NCBI GenBank assembly: GCA_024684395.1
Contig: JAIKWY010000074.1
Location: 1 to 55,244, forward strand
Direction of reading: 5' to 3'
DNA length: 55,244 nt
Source of the DNA: Oscillospiraceae bacterium
Lineage (GTDB): Bacteria; Bacillota; Clostridia; Oscillospirales; Ruminococcaceae
Below the pieces are notes generated by a model. The model saw only the letters and a list, made by a program, of their open reading frames with translations. It did not search any database and had not been told where the DNA came from. The first letter of the stretch is position 1; the number at the start of each line of letters is the position of its first letter. The position numbers and the translations under genes are program-made. This document shows positions 26,058 through 34,563 of this stretch, piece after piece.

Positions 26058-26981
26058 CTATGTTATGATCTTGAAGCACACGGTCTTTTCACTGATGAGC
26101 GGATCGCTCCATGAGAAATAGATCGTTCCGTTGACCGGTGAGCGCACCTCACTGACCAAGGATCCGTCAAACGGATGCATCACCGATGCCAGCAGCTCAC
26201 CGCTGTTCACACGGTCGCCGATGTGCTTCACCTGTTTGAAAATGCCGCCTGCCTCGCTCTGTACCTGCCGTGTCTGGTTCTCACGAAGGAGCTCTGTCTG
26301 AAAGCCCGGACAGAGCTTTGCACGGATGATCCCCTGCGCCTGCATAAAGCGCAGGATGCCGTCCACGGCTTCTGTGGCAGACGCTTCATTGATCGTGTCG
26401 GTCGCATTGGAATAAACGGAAAACGCCTTTGTTTCCCAGATCTGCCAGTTATAATTGAGCGTAGTGGTATCATAGGGACGAGGGGTGCGAATGAGCGCAT
26501 AGCGGAAGCCGAAGCACTTCATCAGTTCCGCATCGGTAAATCCGGTGTCCATCATTTTGACATGCGGCAGGAAGTTTCCCGACTGGTAAAAGCTTGCCAT
26601 CTGGATGCCGTACTGGTAGCCTTTGAGTTTGGAGAATAGCCCGTCTGCGATCCGCTGCGTTGTCTCACCCAGCGCATAGCCGGGAAACATGCGGTTGATG
26701 TCGGTGTTGTCCATCGTCCAGAAGCGCTTTCCGACGTTCATGCTGTAATAATTGACACATGGCACGACCATGATCTGCATATTCTCCGCAATGGCATCAT
26801 CGGCTTCGAGTTGTTTGAGCTCCTGCACCATCCGGCTGCAAACGTACATCTGCTGTACCTCGTTGCCGCGCATGGCGCCGACGATCGCCAGCGCCTTTTT
26901 CCCGTGACCGAAGCAGTAGCCGACCACATCGAGCTGCTCACGGTAGGGTGATTTCAGCGAATACAGGATCTTCTTTCTCAT
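26058..26981 (-). CDS. Aspartoacylase/succinylglutamate desuccinylase-like protein lacking zinc ligands
   Basis: The 307-residue protein belongs to the M14-related AstE/AspA family and is a paralogue of its upstream neighbour (shared NRMFPG and C-terminal lipoyl-like beta barrel). The canonical H-x-x-E zinc site reads R38-G-N-E41. The second zinc His (D-V-H-S in the neighbour) is replaced by Q-M-A129-S. The catalytic Glu of VVEMGVG becomes SVYSNAT. A standard zinc peptidase mechanism is therefore ruled out unless other residues compensate; a regulatory or structural partner role is likely. It overlaps the previous gene by 4 bp (ATGA), which favours co-translation with it. Confidence 0.82.
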   Translation of the reverse strand: MRKKILYSLKSPYREQLDVVGYCFGHGKKALAIVGAMRGNEVQQMYVCSRMVQELKQLEADDAIAENMQIMVVPCVNYYSMNVGKRFWTMDNTDINRMFPGYALGETTQRIADGLFSKLKGYQYGIQMASFYQSGNFLPHVKMMDTGFTDAELMKCFGFRYALIRTPRPYDTTTLNYNWQIWETKAFSVYSNATDTINEASATEAVDGILRFMQAQGIIRAKLCPGFQTELLRENQTRQVQSEAGGIFKQVKHIGDRVNSGELLASVMHPFDGSLVSEVRSPVNGTIYFSWSDPLISEKTVCFKIIT

Positions 26982-27913
26982 GTGTCAGCCTCCTCCGGCA
27001 TCAGGATGCGTGCCAGCAGTGAACCGCCGTACACGATCGGATATTCCCGCAGCGTAAACAGCAGCCCGCTGCACACGGCGTGTACCCGTTCCGTGACCTG
27101 CGAGGTCAGCGGATCAAGGACATCTCCGATGTGCTCGCCCTCCTGCACGGTCTCACCAAAGGAAATGCATGGCACGAAAATGCCTGCTGCATCCGAATTG
27201 ACGAACCCGACCTGTCTGCCGAGGGAAATGATCGGCTCCCGGACGGACCTGACCTCGCCCTTCCACATGCCAAGATGCTGCATCAGATGCAGGATGCCGT
27301 CAAAGACCTGCTCACAGTAGGACTTGTCAATACGCATCCCCACACCCATCTCCACGACGAGCGTTTTTGTTCCGCGGCTGTTCAGCGTATGCGCCAGCGT
27401 TGCTTCAAGCACCGTTGCAGATTCATGTACCCAGACAAGATCGACATTGAGGAGCTTTGCAAGCGGCACGAGCGTATCCGCCGTGGGCACACTGATCCGG
27501 ATCTGCGGGATCTCCTGTAAAAAGATGTTGCTGGAATGCACGTCGATGCAGACATCCGAGCCTGCAATATCGTTGACGATCGCCGAGCAGATCACCTCCA
27601 TCATCGTACCATGCCGTGTGCCGGGGAAAATACGGTTCATGTCAATGTCGAACATGGGGACACCTCGGGTGATCGTATCGATCCCCATCGGGTTGAGTGC
27701 CGGATAAATGTCCACGATGCCGTCAAGCTGTTCAAGATGGGCATCGAGATAACTGCCAAGCAGCCAAGCGAGATACTGGCCTTCCAGTTCATCGCCATGG
27801 GTTCCGGTCACAAAGCTGAGGCGCTTCCGGCTGCTGCCGGACTGGATGCGCCGCTTGCGGATATTCAGATGCTCACTGACTGCAAGCGCTGTGCTGACTA
27901 CAGTTTCTGTCAT
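26978..27913 (-). CDS. Aspartoacylase/succinylglutamate desuccinylase family hydrolase
   Basis: This 311-residue zinc carboxypeptidase-fold protein has an intact site: H39-G-D-E42 in GTHGDE, H126 in DVHSS, substrate-binding NRIFPG, and the probable general base Glu in VVEMGVG. The C-terminal third (about 225-305) is a lipoyl/biotinyl-like barrel common in this subfamily. It would release an acyl or amide group from an amino acid or peptide. In ATP-grasp/alpha-E operons such enzymes are proposed to trim or recycle the ligated product. It couples by ATGA to its inactive-looking paralogue. Confidence 0.87.
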   Translation of the reverse strand: MTETVVSTALAVSEHLNIRKRRIQSGSSRKRLSFVTGTHGDELEGQYLAWLLGSYLDAHLEQLDGIVDIYPALNPMGIDTITRGVPMFDIDMNRIFPGTRHGTMMEVICSAIVNDIAGSDVCIDVHSSNIFLQEIPQIRISVPTADTLVPLAKLLNVDLVWVHESATVLEATLAHTLNSRGTKTLVVEMGVGMRIDKSYCEQVFDGILHLMQHLGMWKGEVRSVREPIISLGRQVGFVNSDAAGIFVPCISFGETVQEGEHIGDVLDPLTSQVTERVHAVCSGLLFTLREYPIVYGGSLLARILMPEEADT

Positions 27914-27931
27914 TGGAATCGCCCCCCTTCT

Positions 27932-28705
27932 CTATGAAAGCGCTGACCGCACAAGCTGCATCTGCCTGGTATGATCGCCAAGCATGATGCCCCTGTCAAC
28001 GGCGCAGTCTCCAAAATCCCGCCCCTGTGACAGGATCAGGTATTGTTCTGTCACCATGCAGTTGTTGGACGGGTCGATCGCTTCCCAATGGTCATCGTTC
28101 CAGTATTCCACCCAGGCATGTGTCTCTCCGTCACAGTAGGCAAGGCCTGCAATATAGCGTGCCGGGATGTGATCGAGCCGCAGCAGCGCGATCATCACAT
28201 GTGCAAAATCCTGACAGACCCCGGCCTTGTTCGCAAACACCTCGGCAGCTGTTGTGGACGGCGAAGTCACGCCCTTCTGATAAACGATCGTATCGGAGAG
28301 CAGCTCCGACCAGAATGCTGCACGTTCCGGAACGCTGCGGTTTTCGCAGCGCTTGTAGTTGGCATTGTAGAATGCGGTCAATGCCTCATCCGGTCTTGTC
28401 AGTTCGGACGGATACCGGTAGCATGGCAGGAAGTCCGTGCGCTGCTGCGTCAGGTCGATTACGGCTGCCCCCTTGACGGAAAAGTCTAAAAAGCGATGTG
28501 AAAACGAGATATAGCCGCTGACGACATTGTTCCCGAACGCATCCATCGTCCGGCAGTATTCCACCGATGGCGTGATCGTTAGCTGAACGTGAAGGATCTT
28601 CTGCACAGGCGATTCCGGCGGGATCACACGCAGCGCAAAGCTGTGATCGTGGACATCATCGTCAAATGTCTGCTTGGTCGTGTAGGAAAACTGTATCTGC
28701 TTCAT
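27932..28705 (-). CDS. Transglutaminase-like cysteine protease
   Basis: The 257-residue protein has an N-terminal beta domain (Bact_transglu_N type, about 1-85) and a transglutaminase core with the triad C164 (GVCQDFAH), H196 (THAWVEY) and D211 (AIDPSNN). It belongs to the group found next to circularly permuted ATP-grasp and alpha-E proteins. There it is thought to cleave or transfer the amide bonds that the ligase makes. It overlaps the alpha-E gene by 4 bp. Confidence 0.9.
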   Translation of the reverse strand: MKQIQFSYTTKQTFDDDVHDHSFALRVIPPESPVQKILHVQLTITPSVEYCRTMDAFGNNVVSGYISFSHRFLDFSVKGAAVIDLTQQRTDFLPCYRYPSELTRPDEALTAFYNANYKRCENRSVPERAAFWSELLSDTIVYQKGVTSPSTTAAEVFANKAGVCQDFAHVMIALLRLDHIPARYIAGLAYCDGETHAWVEYWNDDHWEAIDPSNNCMVTEQYLILSQGRDFGDCAVDRGIMLGDHTRQMQLVRSALS

Positions 28706-29394
28706 GCGCTCACCTCAAACAAATGCTCCATTTCTGTGACCGCATTCCGGAACCCAGCGGCATATTGCTCCGGGCTCCCGAAGATCTCTGTCAGCAGTTC
28801 CAGACGCTCCGGCGTACTGCGGTAGGGCGTTCCCTCCGGGACGAACCGCAGACGGCGGCACAGGCGGTTGAATTCCGGCTTTGCCTCCGTGTAGGGTGCC
28901 TGTAAACGGAGCAGCAGCATCGTGCGTTCCATTGACTTTCCGCAGAAGATCAGATTCCAGGCTTCCTCATCAAAGACATGATCCATAACGCAGCCCCAGA
29001 AACTGTAGAAAATATCCTTCAGCGGCAGGAGCGAGAGACGGATGTTGCCGGAATGCTGTGATCGGTAGAGCGTATCCTTGGCCATCTGCAAAAAGGACAG
29101 CGCCTCGGAGGAGATCGTTTCCCGCAGAACGATGCCGTTATCATAGGCTCGCTCCAGACTGTAGGCAACGGAATCCGGATTGTTTTCATCGTACAGAAAA
29201 CTGCGCAGGAAAGCGCTGCTATTCTCATAATTGTTCTCCAGACCGAAGGCGTACAGATAATCCGTGAAGCCTGTTCCCATGTCGATCATCCGGTCATAGA
29301 GCTTCTGCAGGTTCAGAAGCGTGGAAAATGTGCGTTCCGCATAGCGTCCCAGCCAGTACAGCCGGCTGCTGTGCTCTAACGAGATAGTACCCAT
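28702..29394 (-). CDS. Alpha-E domain protein (DUF403)
   Basis: The 230-residue all-helical protein starts with the family signature (SSRLYWLGRYAERTFSTL) and shows the repeated Glu-bearing helices of the alpha-E superfamily. It almost always pairs with circularly permuted ATP-grasp ligases and transglutaminases. Its biochemical role is unproven. It overlaps the ligase gene by 19 bp and the transglutaminase by 4 bp, so the three are translationally coupled. It is shorter than many relatives (about 310 residues) but complete at both ends. Confidence 0.88.
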   Translation of the reverse strand: MGTISLEHSSRLYWLGRYAERTFSTLLNLQKLYDRMIDMGTGFTDYLYAFGLENNYENSSAFLRSFLYDENNPDSVAYSLERAYDNGIVLRETISSEALSFLQMAKDTLYRSQHSGNIRLSLLPLKDIFYSFWGCVMDHVFDEEAWNLIFCGKSMERTMLLLRLQAPYTEAKPEFNRLCRRLRFVPEGTPYRSTPERLELLTEIFGSPEQYAAGFRNAVTEMEHLFEVSA

Positions 29395-30725
29395 GTATCT
29401 TTAAATCCTCCTCCTTGCGATGAATTGACGACAAATGAATCCGGATTGCGGGAAAAGCGTGTCAGACCCGATGTCCAGACTCTGGTTTCGCTTCCTGTAA
29501 GCACAAAGGCACGCAGATCAGCCTTGCGCATGACCGTCTTTCCTGCATCCAGGATCGGCAGATCCAGGAAGTCAATGACCTCCTGTGCGATAAAGCGTCT
29601 TGGCTCTGCCAGGATCGTATCCCGCAGCTCTGTGAGCTGTTCCTTTGTGAGATCGGAGCCGAACACGACTCCGTAGCCGCCCGCTTCTGAAACGTCCTTG
29701 ATGACAAGCGAACCGAGATGCTCCAGCACATATCTCCTGTCCTCCTCATAAAACGGCAGATAGGTCGGTGCATTTTGCAGGATCGGTGTTTCGCCGAGAT
29801 AGTACCGGATCATTTTCGGCACAAAATAGTAGATGCCCTTGTCATCCGCCACCCCGTTTCCGGGGGCGTTAATGAGTCCCAGATTGCCGCTGCGGTAGAC
29901 CTCCATCAGATTCGGGATGCCAATGACGGAATCTGCGCAGAAATTCAGCGGATCAAGATACTCGTCCGAAATGCGCCGGTACAGTACGCCGATGCGTGTC
30001 TTGCCACCGTTGTAGGTGCGCTGGTAGAGCTTGTTGTCCTCTACAAACAGGGCATCATTCTGCACAAGTACGGAATCCGTCAGCTCCGCCAGATACGAAT
30101 GCTCAAAATATGCCGCATTGTATCTGCCCGGTGTCAGGATCGCCCGGATGCCGCCGCAGTTGATGTGCTCCATCGTATCCCGCAGAAGCTCGGCATAATT
30201 CCGGTTATCCGTGACCGGTTCCCTGGTAAAGGCACCCGGACAGGCGATCCGGGTCAGCTCCCTTGCGATCAGCGGATAGCTTGCACCGGAGGGGATGCGC
30301 AGATTATCCTCCAGGATATACCATGTGCCGTCCTTCCCCTGCACCAGATCAATGCCGGAGATGTGGGAATAGATCTTTTCCGGCGGCGTAATGCCCTCAC
30401 ACTGTGCAAGATAGCCCTTGGAGAGATAGATGAAATCCTCCGGGATGATGCCGTCCCTGACGATCTTTTTTTCGTGGTAAATATCAAAAAGGAACTCATT
30501 CAGGGCGTTTACCCGCTGAACAAGTCCCTTTTCGATAAACTGAAAATCCACCGAAGAGATCACTCGGGGGATGGGATCGAACGGAAAGAATTGTTCCTTG
30601 AAAACACCGTTTTTATAGATACCGAATTTCACGCCATAGCGGCGGAGCAGCTCATTGATCTCGCTTGCATTACAGATGGCTTCTGAAAACAGCGCCTCTG
30701 CCTGCTGTGTATCGATCTGCGTCAT
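29376..30725 (-). CDS. Circularly permuted ATP-grasp amidoligase (DUF404/DUF407)
   Basis: The 449-residue protein is a type 2 circularly permuted ATP-grasp ligase: GIDLVQGKDGTWYILEDNLRIPSGASY (written here in part; Mg/ATP Glu-Asn in EDN), LGLINAPGNGVADDK, and VIKDVSEAGGYGVVFG as the glycine-rich ATP loop. These enzymes form an amide between a carboxylate and an amine at the cost of ATP, making peptide-like metabolites or tagging proteins. The substrate is unknown. It is the first gene of a six-gene operon that also holds alpha-E, transglutaminase, two aspartoacylase-like proteins and a C26 peptidase. GAGAGGAGTGAAAGACA precedes the ATG. Confidence 0.88.
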   Translation of the reverse strand: MTQIDTQQAEALFSEAICNASEINELLRRYGVKFGIYKNGVFKEQFFPFDPIPRVISSVDFQFIEKGLVQRVNALNEFLFDIYHEKKIVRDGIIPEDFIYLSKGYLAQCEGITPPEKIYSHISGIDLVQGKDGTWYILEDNLRIPSGASYPLIARELTRIACPGAFTREPVTDNRNYAELLRDTMEHINCGGIRAILTPGRYNAAYFEHSYLAELTDSVLVQNDALFVEDNKLYQRTYNGGKTRIGVLYRRISDEYLDPLNFCADSVIGIPNLMEVYRSGNLGLINAPGNGVADDKGIYYFVPKMIRYYLGETPILQNAPTYLPFYEEDRRYVLEHLGSLVIKDVSEAGGYGVVFGSDLTKEQLTELRDTILAEPRRFIAQEVIDFLDLPILDAGKTVMRKADLRAFVLTGSETRVWTSGLTRFSRNPDSFVVNSSQGGGFKDTWVLSR

Positions 30726-30765
30726 TGTCTTTCACTCCTCTCTTGTATTCTGTGGCAATCACAAA

Positions 30766-30797
30766 GGGCGCTTCCCGCTGATGAACGGGAAGCGCCC
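30766..30797 (-). promoter_or_regulatory. Leader hairpin (possible attenuator) of the amidoligase operon
   Basis: A 12-bp GC-rich stem GGGCGCTTCCCG/CGGGAAGCGCCC, extended by ATCACAAA/TTTGTGAT, lies between promoter and start and is followed on the RNA by UUUGUGAUU. It could terminate early transcription or only stabilise the leader. I see no leader peptide. Confidence 0.5.
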
Positions 30798-30819
30798 TTG
30801 CTTTTGTGATTACACTATG

Positions 30820-30848
30820 ATTATACCACAATGCAGACAGAATGTCAA
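30820..30848 (-). promoter_or_regulatory. Promoter of the amidoligase operon
   Basis: A perfect TTGACA (30843-30848), 17 bp and TATAAT (30820-30825) read leftward. The divergent FUSC promoter lies about 70 bp away on plus. Confidence 0.8.
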
Positions 30849-30919
30849 TTTCGATATTCTGTTTCTGGACTGAAAAAAACTTCAAAAGAAAAGAAATAAC
30901 CAGAAATTCCTTCTTCGCC

Positions 30920-30994
30920 TTGACAGTCCGCCGCTGCTGTGCTACAATAATAGCATGGACGATGATGTCATGCGGCATCATCGCTTTTCTTTTT
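30920..30994 (+). promoter_or_regulatory. Promoter and leader hairpin of the FUSC gene
   Basis: TTGACA (30920-30925), 17 bp and TACAAT (30943-30948) are followed about 12 nt later by the stem CGATGATG/CATCATCG (30960-30983) and CTTTTCTTTTT. This has the form of an intrinsic terminator inside the 5' leader, just before the ribosome binding site GTGAGGTG. Confidence 0.6.
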
Positions 30995-31009
30995 GTGAGG
31001 TGAAACGCA

Positions 31010-32278
31010 ATGCTCCATAACCGGAAAATCCCCGGCATCGGCGGGCGGATCCTGAAATCCTCGCTCGCATCGGTGCTTTGTATTCTGATCTATGAACTGC
31101 GCACGTTGCTGCCGATCGGGAACGGGATACCGTTCTACAGCGTATTGGCAGCACTCTGGTGTATGCAGCCCTATCCGGATTCCACACGCCGTATGGCTGC
31201 ACAGCGCAGCATCGGTACACTCATCGGCGCTGCATTCGGGCTGCTCTTCCTGCTGCTGGATATTCCGTCACAGGGGATCGCTTATCTTGCCGCAGGCGGA
31301 TCGATCATCCCGGTGATCTATACCTGTGTGCTGCTCCGGAAGAATAACGCCGCCTTTTTCTCCTGCGTGGTCTTTCTGAGCATATCGCTGTCGCATTCCT
31401 TTGAGGAGACCAAGTACCTTTTTGTCGCCAACCGTATCCTGGATACCTGGATCGGGATCGCAGTCGGGGTCGCTGTCAACAGCTTCCGTCTGCCGGAAAA
31501 GCTCGATACTGACACCTTATATGTCAGCGGCATTGATGACGTACTGCTGTCCGGGCATCCATATAATGTCCCGTACAGCAAGGTGGAGCTGAACAGACTC
31601 ATTGCAAAAGGAGTGCAGTTCACGATCTCAACGATCCATACACTCGGCGAGACAGCAGATCTGATGGAGGGCGTAGCACTCAGGCTGCCGGTCATTGTGA
31701 TGGATGGGGCGCTGCTGTACCATCTGAAGGAGCGCCGCTGCATTGCCTATGCGGCGCTTGATCCGGCTGTCTGCAAACAAGCGGAGCAGCTTCTGCACGA
31801 ACAGGGACAGGATGCTTTTGTGACAGCGGTGCTCGATGAGACATTGCTCACTTATTACGGGACATTCCGGAATACCGCAGAGGAAGCCTATTTTGCCGCA
31901 CACCGGACTTCACTGTACTGCAATTATGTGAAAAGCACTTTTCGCACCGGCGCAGAGCAGGTACTCTGTCTCACGGTGCTCGCAGAGCAGGAACGCACAC
32001 AAGCGATGCAGGAGCTGCTGACAGTTGCGCTCTCCCCGGCGGCACGGGTGGTATCCTATCCGTCGCCGTATCCGGGCTTCTGTTATCTGAAGATCATGAG
32101 TGCTGCTGCTACCAAGCAGGCAATGCTCCTGCGGCTGCAGGAGGTCACGCAGAAGAAACAGGCCGTCACATTCGGCAGCATCCCGGGCGCCTATGATGTA
32201 TTGATCCACGACGGCGGCGGGGATGCTACAGTTAAAAAGCTCAAGCAGCTCAGTCATACGAAGCATCGGGAGGTATAG
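31010..32278 (+). CDS. FUSC-type membrane protein fused to a degenerate HAD domain
   Basis: This is a 422-residue fusion. The first 165 residues are a four- to six-helix membrane domain of the aromatic-acid exporter/FUSC family (MQPYPDSTRRMAAQRSIGT loop). The rest resembles a Cof-type HAD phosphatase (STIHTLGETADLM as motif II region, VIVMDGALLY). The HAD nucleophile motif DxDGT reads SGIDDVLL, so the first Asp is Gly and phosphatase activity is unlikely; the domain may only sense a ligand. The LysR gene begins one base after this stop, so the two form an operon. Divergent from the amidoligase operon; export of its product is a speculative link. Confidence 0.75.
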   Translation: MLHNRKIPGIGGRILKSSLASVLCILIYELRTLLPIGNGIPFYSVLAALWCMQPYPDSTRRMAAQRSIGTLIGAAFGLLFLLLDIPSQGIAYLAAGGSIIPVIYTCVLLRKNNAAFFSCVVFLSISLSHSFEETKYLFVANRILDTWIGIAVGVAVNSFRLPEKLDTDTLYVSGIDDVLLSGHPYNVPYSKVELNRLIAKGVQFTISTIHTLGETADLMEGVALRLPVIVMDGALLYHLKERRCIAYAALDPAVCKQAEQLLHEQGQDAFVTAVLDETLLTYYGTFRNTAEEAYFAAHRTSLYCNYVKSTFRTGAEQVLCLTVLAEQERTQAMQELLTVALSPAARVVSYPSPYPGFCYLKIMSAAATKQAMLLRLQEVTQKKQAVTFGSIPGAYDVLIHDGGGDATVKKLKQLSHTKHREV

Positions 32279-32279
32279 C

Positions 32280-33188
32280 ATGAATACAGAATACTACCGC
32301 ATTCTGCTGCGTACAGTGGAGATCGGGAACATCACCAAGGCAGCTGATCTGCTTGGCTACACGCAGTCCGGCATCAGCCGCATTATCGGAAAGGTCGAGG
32401 AGGAGCTCGGCACATCGCTTGTCCACCGCAACCGGACGGGCATCACGCTGCGCTCCGAGGCAGAACCGCTGCTGCACATCATCACGCAGATCATCCAACT
32501 CGAGAACCAGCTCTGTCAGGCATCGGAAAGCATCCGCAAAAACGGAGGCGGGTGCATCCGCATTGCGACATTCCGGACAGCGGCGGTCGAGATCCTGCCG
32601 CAGCTCATCAAGAGCTTCTGTGAAGCAGAGCCGCTGATCCATTTTGAGATCACGGAGCGGGGCAGGTTTTCTTATGTGGAAGAGGAACTGCTCAGCGGAC
32701 GTGTGGATCTTGCCTTTACTGCTGATTTCGCCTGTCAGGATGCGGATTTCATTCCACTGCTGCGGGATTATTACTATGCGGTGCTGCCGGAGGGACATGC
32801 ACTCTGCCGGGAGAAGATCATCTCGGCGCAAATGCTCTCCGGCTATCCGTTCCTGCTCTCGGATGCAGCGGAGGAAAATGCCGGCCTGCGTGCCTATATC
32901 GAGCAGATCCACGGCACCAACGACCTGCTGCGCATGAAGATGCTGGACGATTCCATGACGGTCTCCATGGTCGAAAAGGGGCTCGGCATCAGCATCGTTG
33001 CCGGTGCATTTTTGCAGGGCATCACCAAAAAGGTCGTCATCCGGCCGCTGCAGGAGGAGTACTTCCGGACGATCGGCATTGTCCGCAGCAGCGAGGCAGC
33101 GGACAATGAAAGCGTGGAGCGTTTTATCCGGTTTGCGCAGAAATGCTTCCCGAAAACCAAGCTGAATGAGCCTTTTTTTAAAGTATGA
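32280..33188 (+). CDS. LysR-family transcriptional regulator
   Basis: The ATG at 32280 follows GGGAGGTATAGC; the open frame extends upstream inside the FUSC gene. The 302-residue protein has an N-terminal winged helix (NITKAADLLGYTQSGISRIIGK) and a LysR substrate-binding domain (about 90-295). It starts one base after the FUSC stop, which suggests co-expression. It may control the FUSC gene, the divergent amidoligase operon or the aminotransferase operon downstream. Confidence 0.9.
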   Translation: MNTEYYRILLRTVEIGNITKAADLLGYTQSGISRIIGKVEEELGTSLVHRNRTGITLRSEAEPLLHIITQIIQLENQLCQASESIRKNGGGCIRIATFRTAAVEILPQLIKSFCEAEPLIHFEITERGRFSYVEEELLSGRVDLAFTADFACQDADFIPLLRDYYYAVLPEGHALCREKIISAQMLSGYPFLLSDAAEENAGLRAYIEQIHGTNDLLRMKMLDDSMTVSMVEKGLGISIVAGAFLQGITKKVVIRPLQEEYFRTIGIVRSSEAADNESVERFIRFAQKCFPKTKLNEPFFKV

Positions 33189-33221
33189 CAGTTTCGCATG
33201 ACAGCAATGCGGATTTGTCGC

Positions 33222-33303
33222 TTTACAAATCCGGAGAGTTGTGGTATGATAGAGCCATAGAGAACAGGACAACGGTGTCAGGGCACCACAGTCCTGTTTT
33301 TCA
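33222..33303 (+). promoter_or_regulatory. Promoter and leader terminator-like hairpin before the aminotransferase operon
   Basis: TTTACA (33222-33227), 17 bp and TATGAT (33245-33250) start a leader with the two-part stem AACAGGAC...GGTG/CACC...GTCCTGTT (33263-33298) and the tail TTTTTCATTTT. The ribosome binding site AAGGAG follows. This is the layout of a transcription attenuator. The fold is too small to be a T-box or a riboswitch I know. Confidence 0.6.
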
Positions 33304-33323
33304 TTTTCTAAGGAGATGGTTGT

Positions 33324-34538
33324 ATGAAACTCGCAGACACTGGGCTGACAGAAAGGCAGCTCAAAGAAAAGGCATCCCGCTACATGATCGAGACCTACGA
33401 GCGCTTCGATTTCGTTGCCGATCATGCCAAGGGAGTGTATCTGTACGATGAACAGGATACACCGTATCTTGATTTCTATGCCGGCATCGCTGTGAATTCG
33501 GTCGGCAACTGCAATGAAGCAGTGATCCGGGCTGTTCAGGCGCAGGCAGAGACGCTGATGCAGGTGTTCAATTATCCGTATTCTGTTCCGCAGGCTCTGC
33601 TTGCTGAAAAGATCTGCACGACCATCGGCATGGATAAGATCTTCTACCAGAACACCGGCACGGAGGCCAATGAGGCCATGATCAAGATGGCACGGAAATA
33701 CGGTGTTGAGACATATGGTCCGCAGAAATACCACATCGTCACGGCAGAGCAGTCCTTCCACGGCAGAACGTTCGGTGCCATGTCAGCGACCGGGCAGCCG
33801 GACAATGCCTGCCAGATCGGCTTCGGCAGCATGACACCGGGATTCAGCTATGCGCCCTACAATGACCTCGAAGCGTTCAAGGCAGCGTGCAACGAGAATA
33901 CCATCGCTATCATGATCGAGCCTGTCCAGGGTGAGGGCGGCGTGCATCCGGCAACACCGGAATTCATGCAGGGGCTGCGGAAATTCTGCGATGAAAACGG
34001 CTTGCTCCTGCTGCTTGACGAGGTGCAGACAGGCTGGTGCAGAACAGGCAGCTGGATGTCGTTCATGAACTACGGCATCAAGCCGGATATCGTTTCCATG
34101 GCAAAGGCGCTCGGCGGCGGTATGCCGATCGGAGCGATATGTGCAACAGAGAAGGTCGCCAAAGCATTCAGCGCCGGCTCCCACGGCACGACCTTCGGCG
34201 GACATCCGGTCTGCTGCGCAGCTGCACTGGCGGCGATCGAAGAGATGGAGGAAAAACACCTTGCCGAGAATGCTGCAAAAATGGGCGGCTACTTCATGGA
34301 CAAGCTCAGAACGCTCCCGCATGTTAAGGAGGTGCGTGGACAGGGGCTCCTGATCGGCGTGGAATTCGACACGATCAGCGGTGTGGATGTCAAGCATAAG
34401 TGCTTTGACAAAAAGCTGCTCATCACAGCGATCGGCGGACATATCATCCGCATGGTGCCGCCGCTCATCATCACAGAAGCGGACTGCGACAAGGCATTTT
34501 CGATCATCAAGGAAGCAGTCGAAGAATTAAGCGCATAA
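33324..34538 (+). CDS. Class III aminotransferase, acetylornithine aminotransferase-like
   Basis: The 404-residue PLP enzyme carries the class III signature (LLLLDEVQTGWCRTG) and the PLP-binding K261 in SMAKALGGGMPIGA, plus NTGTEANEAMIKMAR. It is closest in pattern to ArgD/succinylornithine aminotransferases. The partner genes are an amino-acid ABC transporter, not arginine biosynthesis, so it may act in uptake-linked ornithine or arginine catabolism. I leave the symbol blank for that reason. It is the first gene of a six-gene plus-strand run. Confidence 0.85.
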   Translation: MKLADTGLTERQLKEKASRYMIETYERFDFVADHAKGVYLYDEQDTPYLDFYAGIAVNSVGNCNEAVIRAVQAQAETLMQVFNYPYSVPQALLAEKICTTIGMDKIFYQNTGTEANEAMIKMARKYGVETYGPQKYHIVTAEQSFHGRTFGAMSATGQPDNACQIGFGSMTPGFSYAPYNDLEAFKAACNENTIAIMIEPVQGEGGVHPATPEFMQGLRKFCDENGLLLLLDEVQTGWCRTGSWMSFMNYGIKPDIVSMAKALGGGMPIGAICATEKVAKAFSAGSHGTTFGGHPVCCAAALAAIEEMEEKHLAENAAKMGGYFMDKLRTLPHVKEVRGQGLLIGVEFDTISGVDVKHKCFDKKLLITAIGGHIIRMVPPLIITEADCDKAFSIIKEAVEELSA

Positions 34539-34563
34539 ACAGAGAATCAGAAAGGATGGATTT

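Noticed and set aside
33258-33303. A T-box or amino-acid riboswitch before the aminotransferase operon
   Set aside because: The leader is only about 70 nt with one hairpin; there is no T-box sequence, specifier loop or alternative fold.
32250-33761. A 503-codon minus-strand frame across LysR and the aminotransferase start
   Set aside because: It crosses a promoter, a hairpin and two well-supported genes; no domain or ribosome binding site.
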